Assembly (NCBI RefSeq): GCF_018982965.1
Contig: NZ_JACBYP010000021.1
Location: forward strand, 1-64,000
Origin: Streptomyces mayonensis
GTDB lineage: Bacteria; Actinomycetota; Actinomycetes; Streptomycetales; Streptomycetaceae
Length of the DNA: 64,000 nucleotides
Direction of reading: 5' to 3'
Shown here one piece after another: positions 9,630 through 17,277 of the stretch. Position 1 is the stretch's first letter. The number at the start of each line of letters is the position of its first letter. Under the pieces are notes generated by a model that ran no database searches, was not told where the DNA came from, and saw only the letters and a list, made by a program, of their open reading frames with translations. The position numbers were made by a program, and so were the translations under genes.

Positions 9630-10735
9630 GCGGCCACCGTCCGCGAGAACTTGACGATCTCCTCGACGAACAGCTGCGGTTGCTCCAGGGCGGCGAAGTG
9701 GCCGCCCGCGGGGATGTCGTCGTTGAAGTAGCGCAGGTCGTGATAGGCGCGTTCGGCCCAGATACGGGGGGTACGCGTCAGCTCGTCCGGGAAGACGCTG
9801 ACCCCGACGGGCAGGTCCAGCTCGGTCAGCGCCGGCGGCTGCCGGGCGTACTCCCAGTACAGGCGGGCGGAGGAAGCGGCGGTGCCGGTGAACCAGTACA
9901 GCGAGACGTGGTCGAGGATCTCGTCGCGGGTGAGGGCGTCGGGCCTGGCCCAGTCGAGGAACTTCTCGTAGATCCACGCGGCCTGCCCGGCCGGGGAGTC
10001 GGTCAGGGCGTAGCCGATGGTCTGCGGCCGGGTGCGCTGCACGACGTGGTATCCGGAATGGACGGCGGAGAAGCGGCCGCCCTGTTCGAGTGCGGCCTTC
10101 TCCTCGGATGTCGGGTCGTCGCCGACCGGTGGTGCGGCGAGGAACTCGGGAAAGTTGACGTGGATCGCACGCAGGCCCGCCGGGCGCTGCGCCCCCATGC
10201 GGGTCGCGACGACACCGCCCCAGTCGCCTCCCTGGGCCACATAGGAGTCATGGCCGAGACGCCGCATGAGCACGCCGTACGCGCGGGCGATCCGGTCCGG
10301 GTCCCAGCCGGTGGCGGTGGGTTGGTCGGAGAATCCGTAGCCGGGCATCGAGGGGACGACAAGGTGGAAGCCGTGCTCGGTGAGAGGGCCGACGGTCTTG
10401 AGGAACTCCAGGAACGAGCCCGGCCATCCGTGCAGCAGCAACAGGGGGGTGGCGTCGGAGCGGGACGAGCGTACGTGCATGAAGTGGAGGCCGAGACCGT
10501 CGATGGTCGTGCGGAATTGGCCCAGCTCGTTGAGGCGCCGCTCCAGAGCGCGCCAGTCGTACCCGGTGGCCCAGTACTCCAGCAACTCCTCGAGTCGCTC
10601 CCGCCGCACCCCCTGGCTGCTGTCCGGCGATGTCTCCCGGCCGGCGAGGCGTACCCGGTGGAGCCGGTCCTTCAGATCCTCCAGGGCACGGTCCGGAATG
10701 TCGATACGAAAAGGTGTCACGCTGTCCGATGTCAT
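9626..10735 (-). CDS. Epoxide hydrolase (microsomal/juvenile-hormone type)
   Basis: An alpha/beta-hydrolase-fold epoxide hydrolase with the N-terminal EHN lid, 369 residues. The lid segment (FRIDIPDRALEDLKDRL, residues 7-23) precedes the oxyanion motif HGWPGS near residue 112. The nucleophile aspartate is in GGDWGG near residue 180, and the charge-relay histidine in GGHFAALEQP near residue 348. It would convert an epoxide to a vicinal diol. It leads the operon with the SDR remnant, the FAH protein and the SCO6745 protein, opposite a LysR regulator. The ATG chosen lacks a clear Shine-Dalgarno, and a start a few codons earlier is possible. Confidence 0.9.
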   Translation of the reverse strand: MTSDSVTPFRIDIPDRALEDLKDRLHRVRLAGRETSPDSSQGVRRERLEELLEYWATGYDWRALERRLNELGQFRTTIDGLGLHFMHVRSSRSDATPLLLLHGWPGSFLEFLKTVGPLTEHGFHLVVPSMPGYGFSDQPTATGWDPDRIARAYGVLMRRLGHDSYVAQGGDWGGVVATRMGAQRPAGLRAIHVNFPEFLAAPPVGDDPTSEEKAALEQGGRFSAVHSGYHVVQRTRPQTIGYALTDSPAGQAAWIYEKFLDWARPDALTRDEILDHVSLYWFTGTAASSARLYWEYARQPPALTELDLPVGVSVFPDELTRTPRIWAERAYHDLRYFNDDIPAGGHFAALEQPQLFVEEIVKFSRTVAA

Positions 10736-10793
10736 GGTCACCACGGTGCGGCCGTGACGAGCGCGCAGTCCAATGACTGTTCCGGCACACGTA

Positions 10794-10808
10794 ATACGGT
10801 CACCGTAT
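10794..10808. promoter_or_regulatory. Operator-like palindrome between epoxide hydrolase operon and LysR gene
   Basis: ATACGGT-C-ACCGTAT is a perfect 15-base inverted repeat in the 94-base divergent gap. It lies just upstream of the TAGAGT -10-like box of the LysR gene, where autorepression and divergent activation by a LysR protein would be expected. The core has the T-N11-A form typical of LysR sites. Confidence 0.6.
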
Positions 10809-10829
10809 AAGGCCAGGTAGAGTGAGGTG

Positions 10830-11756
10830 GTGTCCGAACGCTTCCCCGCACCCGTGGACCTCGACCTGCGGCTGGTGCAGTGCTTCACGGTGGTCGCCGA
10901 GCACCAGCACTTCGGCCACGCCGCCGAGGAGCTGCACACCACCCAGCCGTCACTGAGCCGGCAGATCCGCCGCCTCGAGCAGCAAGTGGGCGTCCGCCTG
11001 CTCGACCGCACCACGCGCGGCACCCGGCTCAGCGAGGCCGGCGAGGCTTTCCTGCCCCAGGCCCGGGAACTGCTGCGCGCCGCGGTCGAGGCAATGGCCC
11101 GCACCCGGGCCGCGGCCCGGCCCAGCAGCGTCACCATCGGCTACACCAAGGGACTGGTCATCACCGCGGCCGTGCGGGCCCTGCGGGAACGCCATCCCGA
11201 CGCCGAGGTCCACACCCGCCTGCTCGCCTGGAACGACTCGCGCGGCGCGCTGCTGGAGCACCGCGTCGACGCGGTGGTGACCCGTCTGCCCTTCCCCACC
11301 GACCGGCTGCGCGTCACCGTCCTCTACGACGAACCGCGTGTACTGGTCGTGCCCCGGGACCACCGTCTGGCCGACGAGGAGTCCGTCACCCTCGACGACA
11401 TCGCCGACGAGCCGATCCCCCACGTACGCCAGTCCGACCCCTTGCTGAACGCCTACTGGCGGCTCGATCCCCGGCCCGACGGGCGGCCCGCGCCCGACGG
11501 CCCCCTGGCCGAAGCCCTTGAGGACAAACACGAACTCATCGCCGCCGGGCAGGCCGTGGCTGTCGGGCCGCCCCTCACCCACGCGACCGGCCTGCATCCC
11601 AGCCTCACCACCGTCCCGTTGCACGGGGTCGAACCGAGTCAGGTCGTACTCGCCACGCGCACCGGCGACCGCAGCCGTCTGGTCACCGCTTTCCGCAAGC
11701 ATGCCGAAGCTCTGCTCACCGGAACCCACCGTCCGGGGCCGATCCGCACGCCGTGA
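10830..11756 (+). CDS. LysR-family transcriptional regulator of the epoxide hydrolase operon
   Basis: Probable regulator of the divergent catabolic operon, 308 residues. The N-terminal winged helix (FGHAAEELHTTQPSLSRQIR, about residues 29-48) is standard LysR. The C-terminal part is a periplasmic-binding-like effector domain. I start it at the second of two adjacent GTG codons because a TAGAGT box ends six bases before it, which fits a leaderless mRNA. The upstream GTG at 10827 adds one residue. The effector is unknown. Confidence 0.9.
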   Translation: MSERFPAPVDLDLRLVQCFTVVAEHQHFGHAAEELHTTQPSLSRQIRRLEQQVGVRLLDRTTRGTRLSEAGEAFLPQARELLRAAVEAMARTRAAARPSSVTIGYTKGLVITAAVRALRERHPDAEVHTRLLAWNDSRGALLEHRVDAVVTRLPFPTDRLRVTVLYDEPRVLVVPRDHRLADEESVTLDDIADEPIPHVRQSDPLLNAYWRLDPRPDGRPAPDGPLAEALEDKHELIAAGQAVAVGPPLTHATGLHPSLTTVPLHGVEPSQVVLATRTGDRSRLVTAFRKHAEALLTGTHRPGPIRTP

Positions 11757-11788
11757 TCAGCGGCGGCTCCGCCCGCATACGCAAGCGG

Positions 11789-12073
11789 TCATGACCCGTG
11801 CCTGGTCCGCCGCCCCAGCGCCCCGACGAGACCGGCGGTCTCCTCCGGGATGTCCCGCGCACCGCTGAACTGGACGCCGCCGAGCGGGACGCGCTCGATC
11901 AGGGCGTAGACAGTACGGCGCGGTCTGGGCCGCGCCTCGCGGGTGGTGGCCTTCACCCCGCCCACCGAGCCGTCCGTGAGCGCCGCAGACGGCCGATCCA
12001 GACCGTCCGTCATGCGCTGCTCCAGCCCGGTGACGAACTCACCCGTGGGCGAGCGTCGTCGAACGGGAGCCAC
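11789..12073 (-). CDS. Doubtful small reading frame, 94 codons
   Basis: This covers most of the 344-base gap between the LysR gene and the ABC membrane protein gene. It begins with GTG, has no clear Shine-Dalgarno, and its Arg/Gly-rich product (ending LVGALGRRTRHGS) matches no family I recognise. The segment VYALIERVPLGGVQFSG looks protein-like, so it may be the remnant of a longer gene. It follows the exporter membrane gene on the same strand by 27 bases. Confidence 0.25.
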   Translation of the reverse strand: MAPVRRRSPTGEFVTGLEQRMTDGLDRPSAALTDGSVGGVKATTREARPRPRRTVYALIERVPLGGVQFSGARDIPEETAGLVGALGRRTRHGS

Positions 12074-12100
12074 GAGCCCCGAAGGGTCCCGGGGCGCCCC

Positions 12101-13660
12101 TCACCGCGCCGACCTCGTCCTGCGCAGGCCCGTCCAGACGCAGCAGGCGGTGGTGCCGGCCGCGAGCAGCGCCGCCCACGGTGCGGACGGGGCCGCGTGC
12201 GTCACCGCTGTGCCGAGTACGACCGCCACGAGTCCGTCGAACTGCCAAGCCGCGATCAGCAGCCCGGAGAGGTCGCCGAACGGTGTCATGACCGGGAGCA
12301 GCAGGGAGAGCGGCAGGTTCGACTTCATCTCGCGCAGGAATCTGGCGCCGAGGACCAGCACGACCGTCCCCGCGACGAGCAGCACCGTCTCCGCCGTGCG
12401 GTCGTCGTACGAGGACCACCGGGCCGCCGCCGCGGCTCCGCCGCCCAGCAGGGTCCCGGTCGTCACGGCGACGACGGGCCAGGTCAGCGCCCGGGCGAAC
12501 GCGCCGCCCCGCCGGCCGCCGTACAGCGGAGGGAGGGTCGACTCGTCGCGCAGTCCGCGCCACGTCTCGCCGGCCCGGCCCGCGCCCAGGTAGGCGCAGC
12601 AGGCGCCGGCCGTCCACAGCAGCGGGGCGGGACCGCCGTACGCTCCGGCGGTCCCGAGCGTCATTGCGGCGCCGCCGGTCAGCAGGAGCAGCGCGGCCGC
12701 GCCGGTGCGGCCGGGAGTGCGCAGGGCCCGGACCGCGCCCCGGGAGACGTGGCCGCGCAGGCGGCCGCCGGGGCGGAAGAGGGCCGAGGTGAGACCGCGG
12801 GGTTCCGGCCGGTACAGGTCGAGGGCGTGGTGGAGGGTGCCCGTCAGTGCGTACGTCTGGGCCTGGGAGGCACGGGCCGACTCGCGGGCGAGCCGGGACA
12901 GGTCCACCGTCCGGACGGAGCGGAAGGCCGCCCGGCCCGTCACCGTCGCTGCGGCCGCGGCAGCGACGGCCACGAGCCAGAGCTGAGCCGTCACCGTCAC
13001 GACGACGGCCGCGGCGCCCGCGGCCGACGCGAGGACGAGGTTGTCGCGGGCCGTCCGCACCTGGCCCCACAGCCACGCCGTCGCGGCGAGCGCGCCGGCG
13101 CCGGCCGCGACCGCGACGGCCTGCAGCCCGGTGCCGACGTGGTCGAACAGGTCGGTCGTGAGGTACGCCGCCGTGCAGGATGCGAGCAGCAGCGCAGTAC
13201 CCGCGTACGCCGGACGGCGGCGGGCCGGCCTGCCGAGGTAGGCCGTCGGGGGCAGGTCCGTGGACATGAAGACGTGCAGCACGAAGGGCTGGAGCACCAG
13301 CGGGCCCCAGAACCGGCCGGCGAGTTGGGCGGTCCAGCACGCCGTCACCGTGAAGGCGCAGGCCGCGGCGGTCGCTGCGCCGGGCGTGCGCAGGGACACG
13401 AGCGCGGGGGACGTGGCCGCGGCGTGCAGGGCGGGCACCAGGAAGAGGGTGCCGAAGAGGACGACGAGGTACGCGGTGTACGCGCGGCTGCCCGCAGAGG
13501 CGCGGTCGCCGCGACGGCTGTACCGGTGCCACACGGCGCGGACGCGATCACCGGCCTCGGCCTCGGCTTCGGCTTCGAGCCGGGTTTCAGCTTCGGTTTC
13601 GGTATCGGCTTCGACTTCGGCTTCGGCTTCGGCGGATGTCACGGGGTCCTGTCGTGTCAC
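12101..13660 (-). CDS. ABC exporter membrane protein (DUF6297-like)
   Basis: Membrane partner of the ATPase encoded just upstream; together they form a two-component ABC-2-like exporter of unknown cargo. The 519-residue protein has a strange N-terminal Ala/Glu repeat region (residues 9-38), a basic stretch, then about twelve hydrophobic segments in two groups separated by a hydrophilic loop (about residues 250-310). It starts at a GTG that overlaps the ATPase stop by four bases, giving coupled translation. The assignment to DUF6297 is by general appearance and not certain. Confidence 0.75.
   Translation of the reverse strand: MTRQDPVTSAEAEAEVEADTETEAETRLEAEAEAEAGDRVRAVWHRYSRRGDRASAGSRAYTAYLVVLFGTLFLVPALHAAATSPALVSLRTPGAATAAACAFTVTACWTAQLAGRFWGPLVLQPFVLHVFMSTDLPPTAYLGRPARRRPAYAGTALLLASCTAAYLTTDLFDHVGTGLQAVAVAAGAGALAATAWLWGQVRTARDNLVLASAAGAAAVVVTVTAQLWLVAVAAAAAATVTGRAAFRSVRTVDLSRLARESARASQAQTYALTGTLHHALDLYRPEPRGLTSALFRPGGRLRGHVSRGAVRALRTPGRTGAAALLLLTGGAAMTLGTAGAYGGPAPLLWTAGACCAYLGAGRAGETWRGLRDESTLPPLYGGRRGGAFARALTWPVVAVTTGTLLGGGAAAAARWSSYDDRTAETVLLVAGTVVLVLGARFLREMKSNLPLSLLLPVMTPFGDLSGLLIAAWQFDGLVAVVLGTAVTHAAPSAPWAALLAAGTTACCVWTGLRRTRSAR
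13553..13634. repeat. GGCTTC-type hexamer repeat encoding an Ala/Glu stretch
   Basis: About fourteen degenerate six-base units of the form GGCTTC/GGCCTC encode alternating Ala and Glu (with Thr and Asp) near the N-terminus of the exporter membrane protein. Read on the other strand it would be Gly-Phe repeats. The array is likely to vary in copy number between strains. Confidence 0.75.
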
Positions 13661-14283
13661 CCGAGCTCCACGCGGCCGTCGCATGCGGCAACGAGGGCCG
13701 GCTCATGGGTGGCGACCAGGAACGCGGTGCCCGCCTGCGCCCGCTCCGTGAGCAGGTCGGCCACCAGGTCGACGCGGTGGCGGTCGAGGTGCCGCTCGGG
13801 CTCGTCGAGCAGTACGGCGTCGGCGGGGCGTACCAGGGTCAGGGCGAGGCCGAAGAGCTGGGACTGTCCGGACGAGACCTGGTGGGGGAAGCGCTCGGCC
13901 AGCGCGGAGAGACCCAGCCGCTCGACTACGCGGTCGGCGGCCTCGGTGGTGGCCGCGGAGTTGCCGTACCAGGAGGCGGCGACGAGGGTCACCTGCTCGC
14001 GCAGCGTCATGTCGCGGGCGACGGGCACCGGTTCGACCAGCGAGGCCATCAGCCGTCGGTGACGGGGGTCGGTCCTGGCCGGCGGTTCACCTCGTACGCA
14101 GACCGAACCGGCCGTGAGGCTCCGGGTGCCCAGGAAGGCGCGCAGGAGGGTGGTCTTGCCCGTGCCGTTGCCGCCCGTGACGCACCAGAGTTCGCCCGGG
14201 CCGGCCTCGAACGACGTGGGTTCGAGCAGCGTCGCGTCCCCGAGCGTCACCGCCGCGCCGTCCGCGGCGAGTACCGCCACCAC
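13657..14283 (-). CDS. ABC transporter ATP-binding protein
   Basis: A 208-residue ATPase for the DUF6297-like membrane protein. Walker A is GGNGTGKTT near residue 37, the signature is the variant VSSGQSQLFGLALTL near residue 137, Walker B is AVLLDEPERHLD, and the H-loop is LVATHEP. It starts at one of two adjacent GTG codons and its stop overlaps the next start. It follows the DHFR-like gene by four bases, so the three may form one transcript. Confidence 0.88.
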   Translation of the reverse strand: MVAVLAADGAAVTLGDATLLEPTSFEAGPGELWCVTGGNGTGKTTLLRAFLGTRSLTAGSVCVRGEPPARTDPRHRRLMASLVEPVPVARDMTLREQVTLVAASWYGNSAATTEAADRVVERLGLSALAERFPHQVSSGQSQLFGLALTLVRPADAVLLDEPERHLDRHRVDLVADLLTERAQAGTAFLVATHEPALVAACDGRVELG

Positions 14284-14287
14284 CTGG

Positions 14288-14872
14288 TCAGCGCTTCCTG
14301 GCGTACGTCCGCACCACGACGCCGTTTCCGAAGGTCCGCACGTCCCGCGTCACGAACTCGGAGATCCCGAAGGCCGAGCCGAACATCGGCATACCGGTGC
14401 CGAGCACGATCGGGTAGGTCTTGACGACCAGTTCGTCGATCTCGTCGACCAGTTCACCGGCGACGACCGACCCGCCGCACAGGTAGATGTCGTACGCGCT
14501 CTCCTCCGCCTTCAGCGCCCGGACCCTGCCGACGAGGTCGCTGGTGATGATCTCGACGTTCGGGTCGGGCGACCCGGTGAGCGTGCGTGAGGCGACGTAC
14601 TCGCGCAGGTGGGCGTAGGGGCTGGTGACGCCGTCCTTCAGGGCCAGGTCGTAGCTGGCCCTGCCCTGGAGGACCGTGTCGAACCGCCTGTTCGGCAGGT
14701 CGTCGATTCCCAGGTGGCGGCGGCCCTGGGTCGGCAGCGTCTCCGGGTACTCCGCCTTCAGGAACCCGAAGTACTCCTCGTCGACGAAGCGGGTCATGAA
14801 CGACGCGTCGCCGTCCGGGCCGCCGATGAAGCCGTCGATCGAGCAGGCGATGAAGTACGTGAGTCCACGCAA
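14288..14872 (-). CDS. Dihydrofolate reductase/RibD-C family protein
   Basis: A 194-residue NADPH-dependent reductase-fold protein (RibD C-terminal/DHFR-like clan). The start YFIACSIDGFIGGPDGD carries the family's substrate-pocket motif, with LQGRASYD near residue 68, and the NADPH loop IYLCGGSVVAGEL near residue 130. True folate reductase activity is unlikely; most homologues are uncharacterised. The start is TTG with AAAGGGG upstream. Its upstream region is a cluster of GACCAC repeats that could be regulatory. Confidence 0.85.
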   Translation of the reverse strand: MRGLTYFIACSIDGFIGGPDGDASFMTRFVDEEYFGFLKAEYPETLPTQGRRHLGIDDLPNRRFDTVLQGRASYDLALKDGVTSPYAHLREYVASRTLTGSPDPNVEIITSDLVGRVRALKAEESAYDIYLCGGSVVAGELVDEIDELVVKTYPIVLGTGMPMFGSAFGISEFVTRDVRTFGNGVVVRTYARKR

Positions 14873-14905
14873 ACCGGTCCCCTTTCCCCGAGGTGATCAC
14901 CGTCG

Positions 14906-14968
14906 TGACCACTGACCACCGACCACTGAGATTGACCACCGATCATCGGTCGCCGGCCCAGTGACCAC
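14906..14968. repeat. Five GACCAC (GTGGTC) elements upstream of the DHFR-like gene
   Basis: GACCAC cores occur at 14907, 14914, 14921, 14934 and 14963, four preceded by T. They fall in the putative promoter of the divergently read DHFR-like gene, with seven-base spacing between the first three. This could be a multi-site operator or simple repeat drift. Confidence 0.55.
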
Positions 14969-14990
14969 TACGATCACAGTACTTCATACG

Positions 14991-15054
14991 TAGTTGTTCG
15001 TGCAGCGATCAATTCGTGCGGCGATCAATTCGTGCGGCAGTCAATTCGTGCGGC
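14991..15054. repeat. 16-base tandem repeat, four units
   Basis: Units 15007-15022 and 15023-15038 are identical (GATCAATTCGTGCGGC). 15039-15054 differs by its first base or two, and 14991-15006 is a more diverged copy. The array ends at the stop codon of the acetyltransferase gene and looks like slippage-prone intergenic sequence. Confidence 0.85.
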
Positions 15055-15056
15055 GG

Positions 15057-15668
15057 TCAACGGGTCCGGGGCTCGCGCCACATGGGCCACATCCGGGGGC
15101 CGTCGGGGAGGTCCAGGGCGCGGCCGGTGAACTCGAAGCCGAGGCGCTCGTACAGCACCTTGCTGCGGGCGCTGCTCGCCTCCAGGTAGGCGGGCAGCCC
15201 TTCGTGGTCACAGCGGTCGAGGACCGTCCCGATCAACGCGGTGCCCAGCCCCTCGCCCTGCCGGTCCGGTGACACGCCGATCATCCACAGGTACTCGTGG
15301 GCCCGGCCGGAGGGATGGATGTCCTCCGTCAGCCGGGCTATCAGTTCGACGCGCTCGTTCTCCGGGTCGACGGCCTTTCGGACCTGAGCGGGAACGTCCT
15401 CGGGTCCGGTGTCCCCGGTGTCCTCGCCCGCGTCCGCGGGGACGGGCAGCCACAGCGCGCAGGCCGAGCCGTCCTCGGTGAGGTCGATGCGTCCGTCGGC
15501 GAACACCGCGTCGGCGAAGGCGGCCATCAGCCGGTGGTGGGTGCGGCGGCGGTACTCCGCGCCGGGGAAGACCCAGCTGCTCACCGGGTCGTCCCGGAAC
15601 GCCTCGTCCAGCAGCCGGACAACCCGCTCCCGGTCGTCCTCACCCGCAGTCCGGATCACCACGCCCAT
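15057..15668 (-). CDS. GNAT-family N-acetyltransferase
   Basis: A 203-residue single-domain acetyl-CoA transferase. The CoA-binding loop is WMIGVSPDRQGEGLGTALI near residue 140, preceded by a beta strand and followed by the conserved VLYERLGFEFTGR near residue 178. An acidic insert (DAGEDTGDTGPEDVP) precedes the core. The ATG was chosen because the frame upstream of it is compositionally unlike a protein. The acceptor substrate is unknown, and no neighbour helps. Confidence 0.88.
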   Translation of the reverse strand: MGVVIRTAGEDDRERVVRLLDEAFRDDPVSSWVFPGAEYRRRTHHRLMAAFADAVFADGRIDLTEDGSACALWLPVPADAGEDTGDTGPEDVPAQVRKAVDPENERVELIARLTEDIHPSGRAHEYLWMIGVSPDRQGEGLGTALIGTVLDRCDHEGLPAYLEASSARSKVLYERLGFEFTGRALDLPDGPRMWPMWREPRTR

Positions 15669-15962
15669 GCTCCGCCCGCCCCTTCGCCCAACCTCGCTCG
15701 TGCGTACGGCGGTTGAGCCTAACGGGTGGTGTCCGCGCCGGACGGGAAGATAGGCAAGCGGGAGGACGGGCCCCGCACACCGTGGGGAAGTGCGGGACCC
15801 GCCGGCCGGAGCCGTCGGCGGTGCGGCCGTACGTCGGTCAGGTGCCGTACGGCCCTGTACGGACTCCGGGGTCTTGCGTGCCGGACCGGGCGTTCGACGG
15901 TCGCCCCGCACCCGGCAGAGCGGCCGGGGCGTCCCCGACAGCCGGGACGGCCGGGACGGTCG

Positions 15963-17192
15963 TCAGGAGCTGCGCCGGGTCACGAACTCGGCCAGTGCGA
16001 GCAGGCCACCGGCTGCCTCCGGGTCGGGCACGGCGCGGGCCAGCTCCTGCATGGCCCTGGCCATCCGGTCGGCCGCCCGGGCCTGTGCCCAGTCCCGCCC
16101 GCCGGCCCGCTCCACGACGAGAGCGGTGTACTCCAGGTCCTCCTTGTCCTCGTCGTACGGCGCCGCGTACAACGCGGCCAGCTCCGCGGCCGCCGGGGTG
16201 CCGGAGGTGAGGGCGGCGACCACCGGCAGGGACTTCTTGCGGGCGGCCAGGTCCGCGCCGGCCGGCTTGCCGGTGTGCCGCGGGTCGCCCCATATGCCGA
16301 TCACGTCGTCGATGAGCTGGAAGGCCAGCCCGGCCTCACGGCCGAAGGCGTCCAGCGCGTCCACGTGCTCCGCCGCGGCACCGGCGTACAGCCCACCGAG
16401 GGCGCAGGCGCATCCCAGCAGGGCTCCCGTCTTGGCCTCGGCCATGAGGAGGGTCTCGTCGAGCGTGACCTCGCCCGGGGCGCGCCCTTCCATCTCGGTG
16501 TCCGTGTGCTGGCCCTCGCAGAGCTCCATGACGCAGTCGGCGAGCCGGGCGCCCGCCGCCGCGGACGCCGGGTGGGGGTCGGCGGCGAGCAACCGCAGGG
16601 CGAGGGCCTGGAGTGCGTCCCCGACGAGGATCGCATCGGGGACACCGAACACGGTCCAGGCGGTCGGCCGGTGACGGCGCGTGGTGTCCCGGTCCATCAC
16701 ATCGTCGTGCAGCAGCGTGAAGTTGTGGACCAGTTCCACCGCCGCCGCGGCCCGGCCGGCCGACGCCCGGGCCGCGGGGCCGCCGAGCGCGGCCGCCGCG
16801 GTGAGGACGAGCGCGGGACGGATCGCCTTGCCCGCGTTGCCGGCGGCGGGTGTGCCGTCCGCGTGCTGCCAGCCGAAGTGGTAGGAGGCGACCCGGCGCA
16901 TACTGGGGGGCAACGACGCGATGGCGGAGCGCAGTTCGGGATCGACGGACGCCCGGGACTCCCGCAGGAGCGCCTCCGCCTCGTGGCCGCCCTCGACCAC
17001 CACCGCTTCCCGTCCGCCGACCGCCACCGGCCCCTGCGGCTCTGCCCCGGAACAGCCCCCGTCGGACCCCGAACCGTCCCCGTCGGGCGGCGCTCCCGGC
17101 TCTTCGTCTCGCTGTGCGCCGATGGGCCACTGCCTCTCCGCCGTTCCGGTGGGGCGACACGTCGCGGTGGCGCCGCGCCGAGCCTCCGTCAT
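15963..17192 (-). CDS. Polyprenyl diphosphate synthase with disordered N-terminal extension (probable encapsulin cargo)
   Basis: A trans-isoprenyl chain-elongating synthase, 409 residues. The catalytic core has GKAIRP (121-126), the first Asp-rich motif DDVMD (163-167), and a second motif DDVIGIWGD (295-303). Here the usual DDxxD is replaced by DDxxG with Asp further on, as in some actinobacterial synthases. About 70 residues before the core are Gly/Pro/Ser/Asp-rich and probably disordered. Such extensions target cargo enzymes into family 2 encapsulins. The start ATG has a strong GGGGAGGG site. The gene follows the encapsulin shell gene by 85 bases on the same strand, so co-expression is expected. 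Product chain length (C10-C20) cannot be read. Confidence 0.88.
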   Translation of the reverse strand: MTEARRGATATCRPTGTAERQWPIGAQRDEEPGAPPDGDGSGSDGGCSGAEPQGPVAVGGREAVVVEGGHEAEALLRESRASVDPELRSAIASLPPSMRRVASYHFGWQHADGTPAAGNAGKAIRPALVLTAAAALGGPAARASAGRAAAAVELVHNFTLLHDDVMDRDTTRRHRPTAWTVFGVPDAILVGDALQALALRLLAADPHPASAAAGARLADCVMELCEGQHTDTEMEGRAPGEVTLDETLLMAEAKTGALLGCACALGGLYAGAAAEHVDALDAFGREAGLAFQLIDDVIGIWGDPRHTGKPAGADLAARKKSLPVVAALTSGTPAAAELAALYAAPYDEDKEDLEYTALVVERAGGRDWAQARAADRMARAMQELARAVPDPEAAGGLLALAEFVTRRSS

Positions 17193-17277
17193 GGACTCAC
17201 CCTCCCCGTCGGCCCGTCCGTACCCCCGGGGTGTACCCGCCCGGACGGGCGGGGACACGGCGTTCGGGGAACCGACG

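Noticed and set aside
10736..11137. Long N-terminal extension of the epoxide hydrolase
   Set aside because: It would overlap the divergent LysR gene and its promoter; the EHN domain starts right after the ATG at 10735.
9626..11756. Mobile element carrying the epoxide hydrolase island
   Set aside because: No transposase, integrase, terminal inverted repeats or target duplication could be seen.
11798..14062. 754-codon plus-strand frame with Gly-Phe repeats
   Set aside because: It lies opposite the ABC exporter genes; the Gly-Phe run is the reverse reading of the Ala/Glu hexamer repeat.
15669..15911. N-terminal extension of the minus-strand acetyltransferase
   Set aside because: The sequence is Pro/Arg-rich and unlike a protein domain, and the GNAT fold begins at MGVVIRTA.
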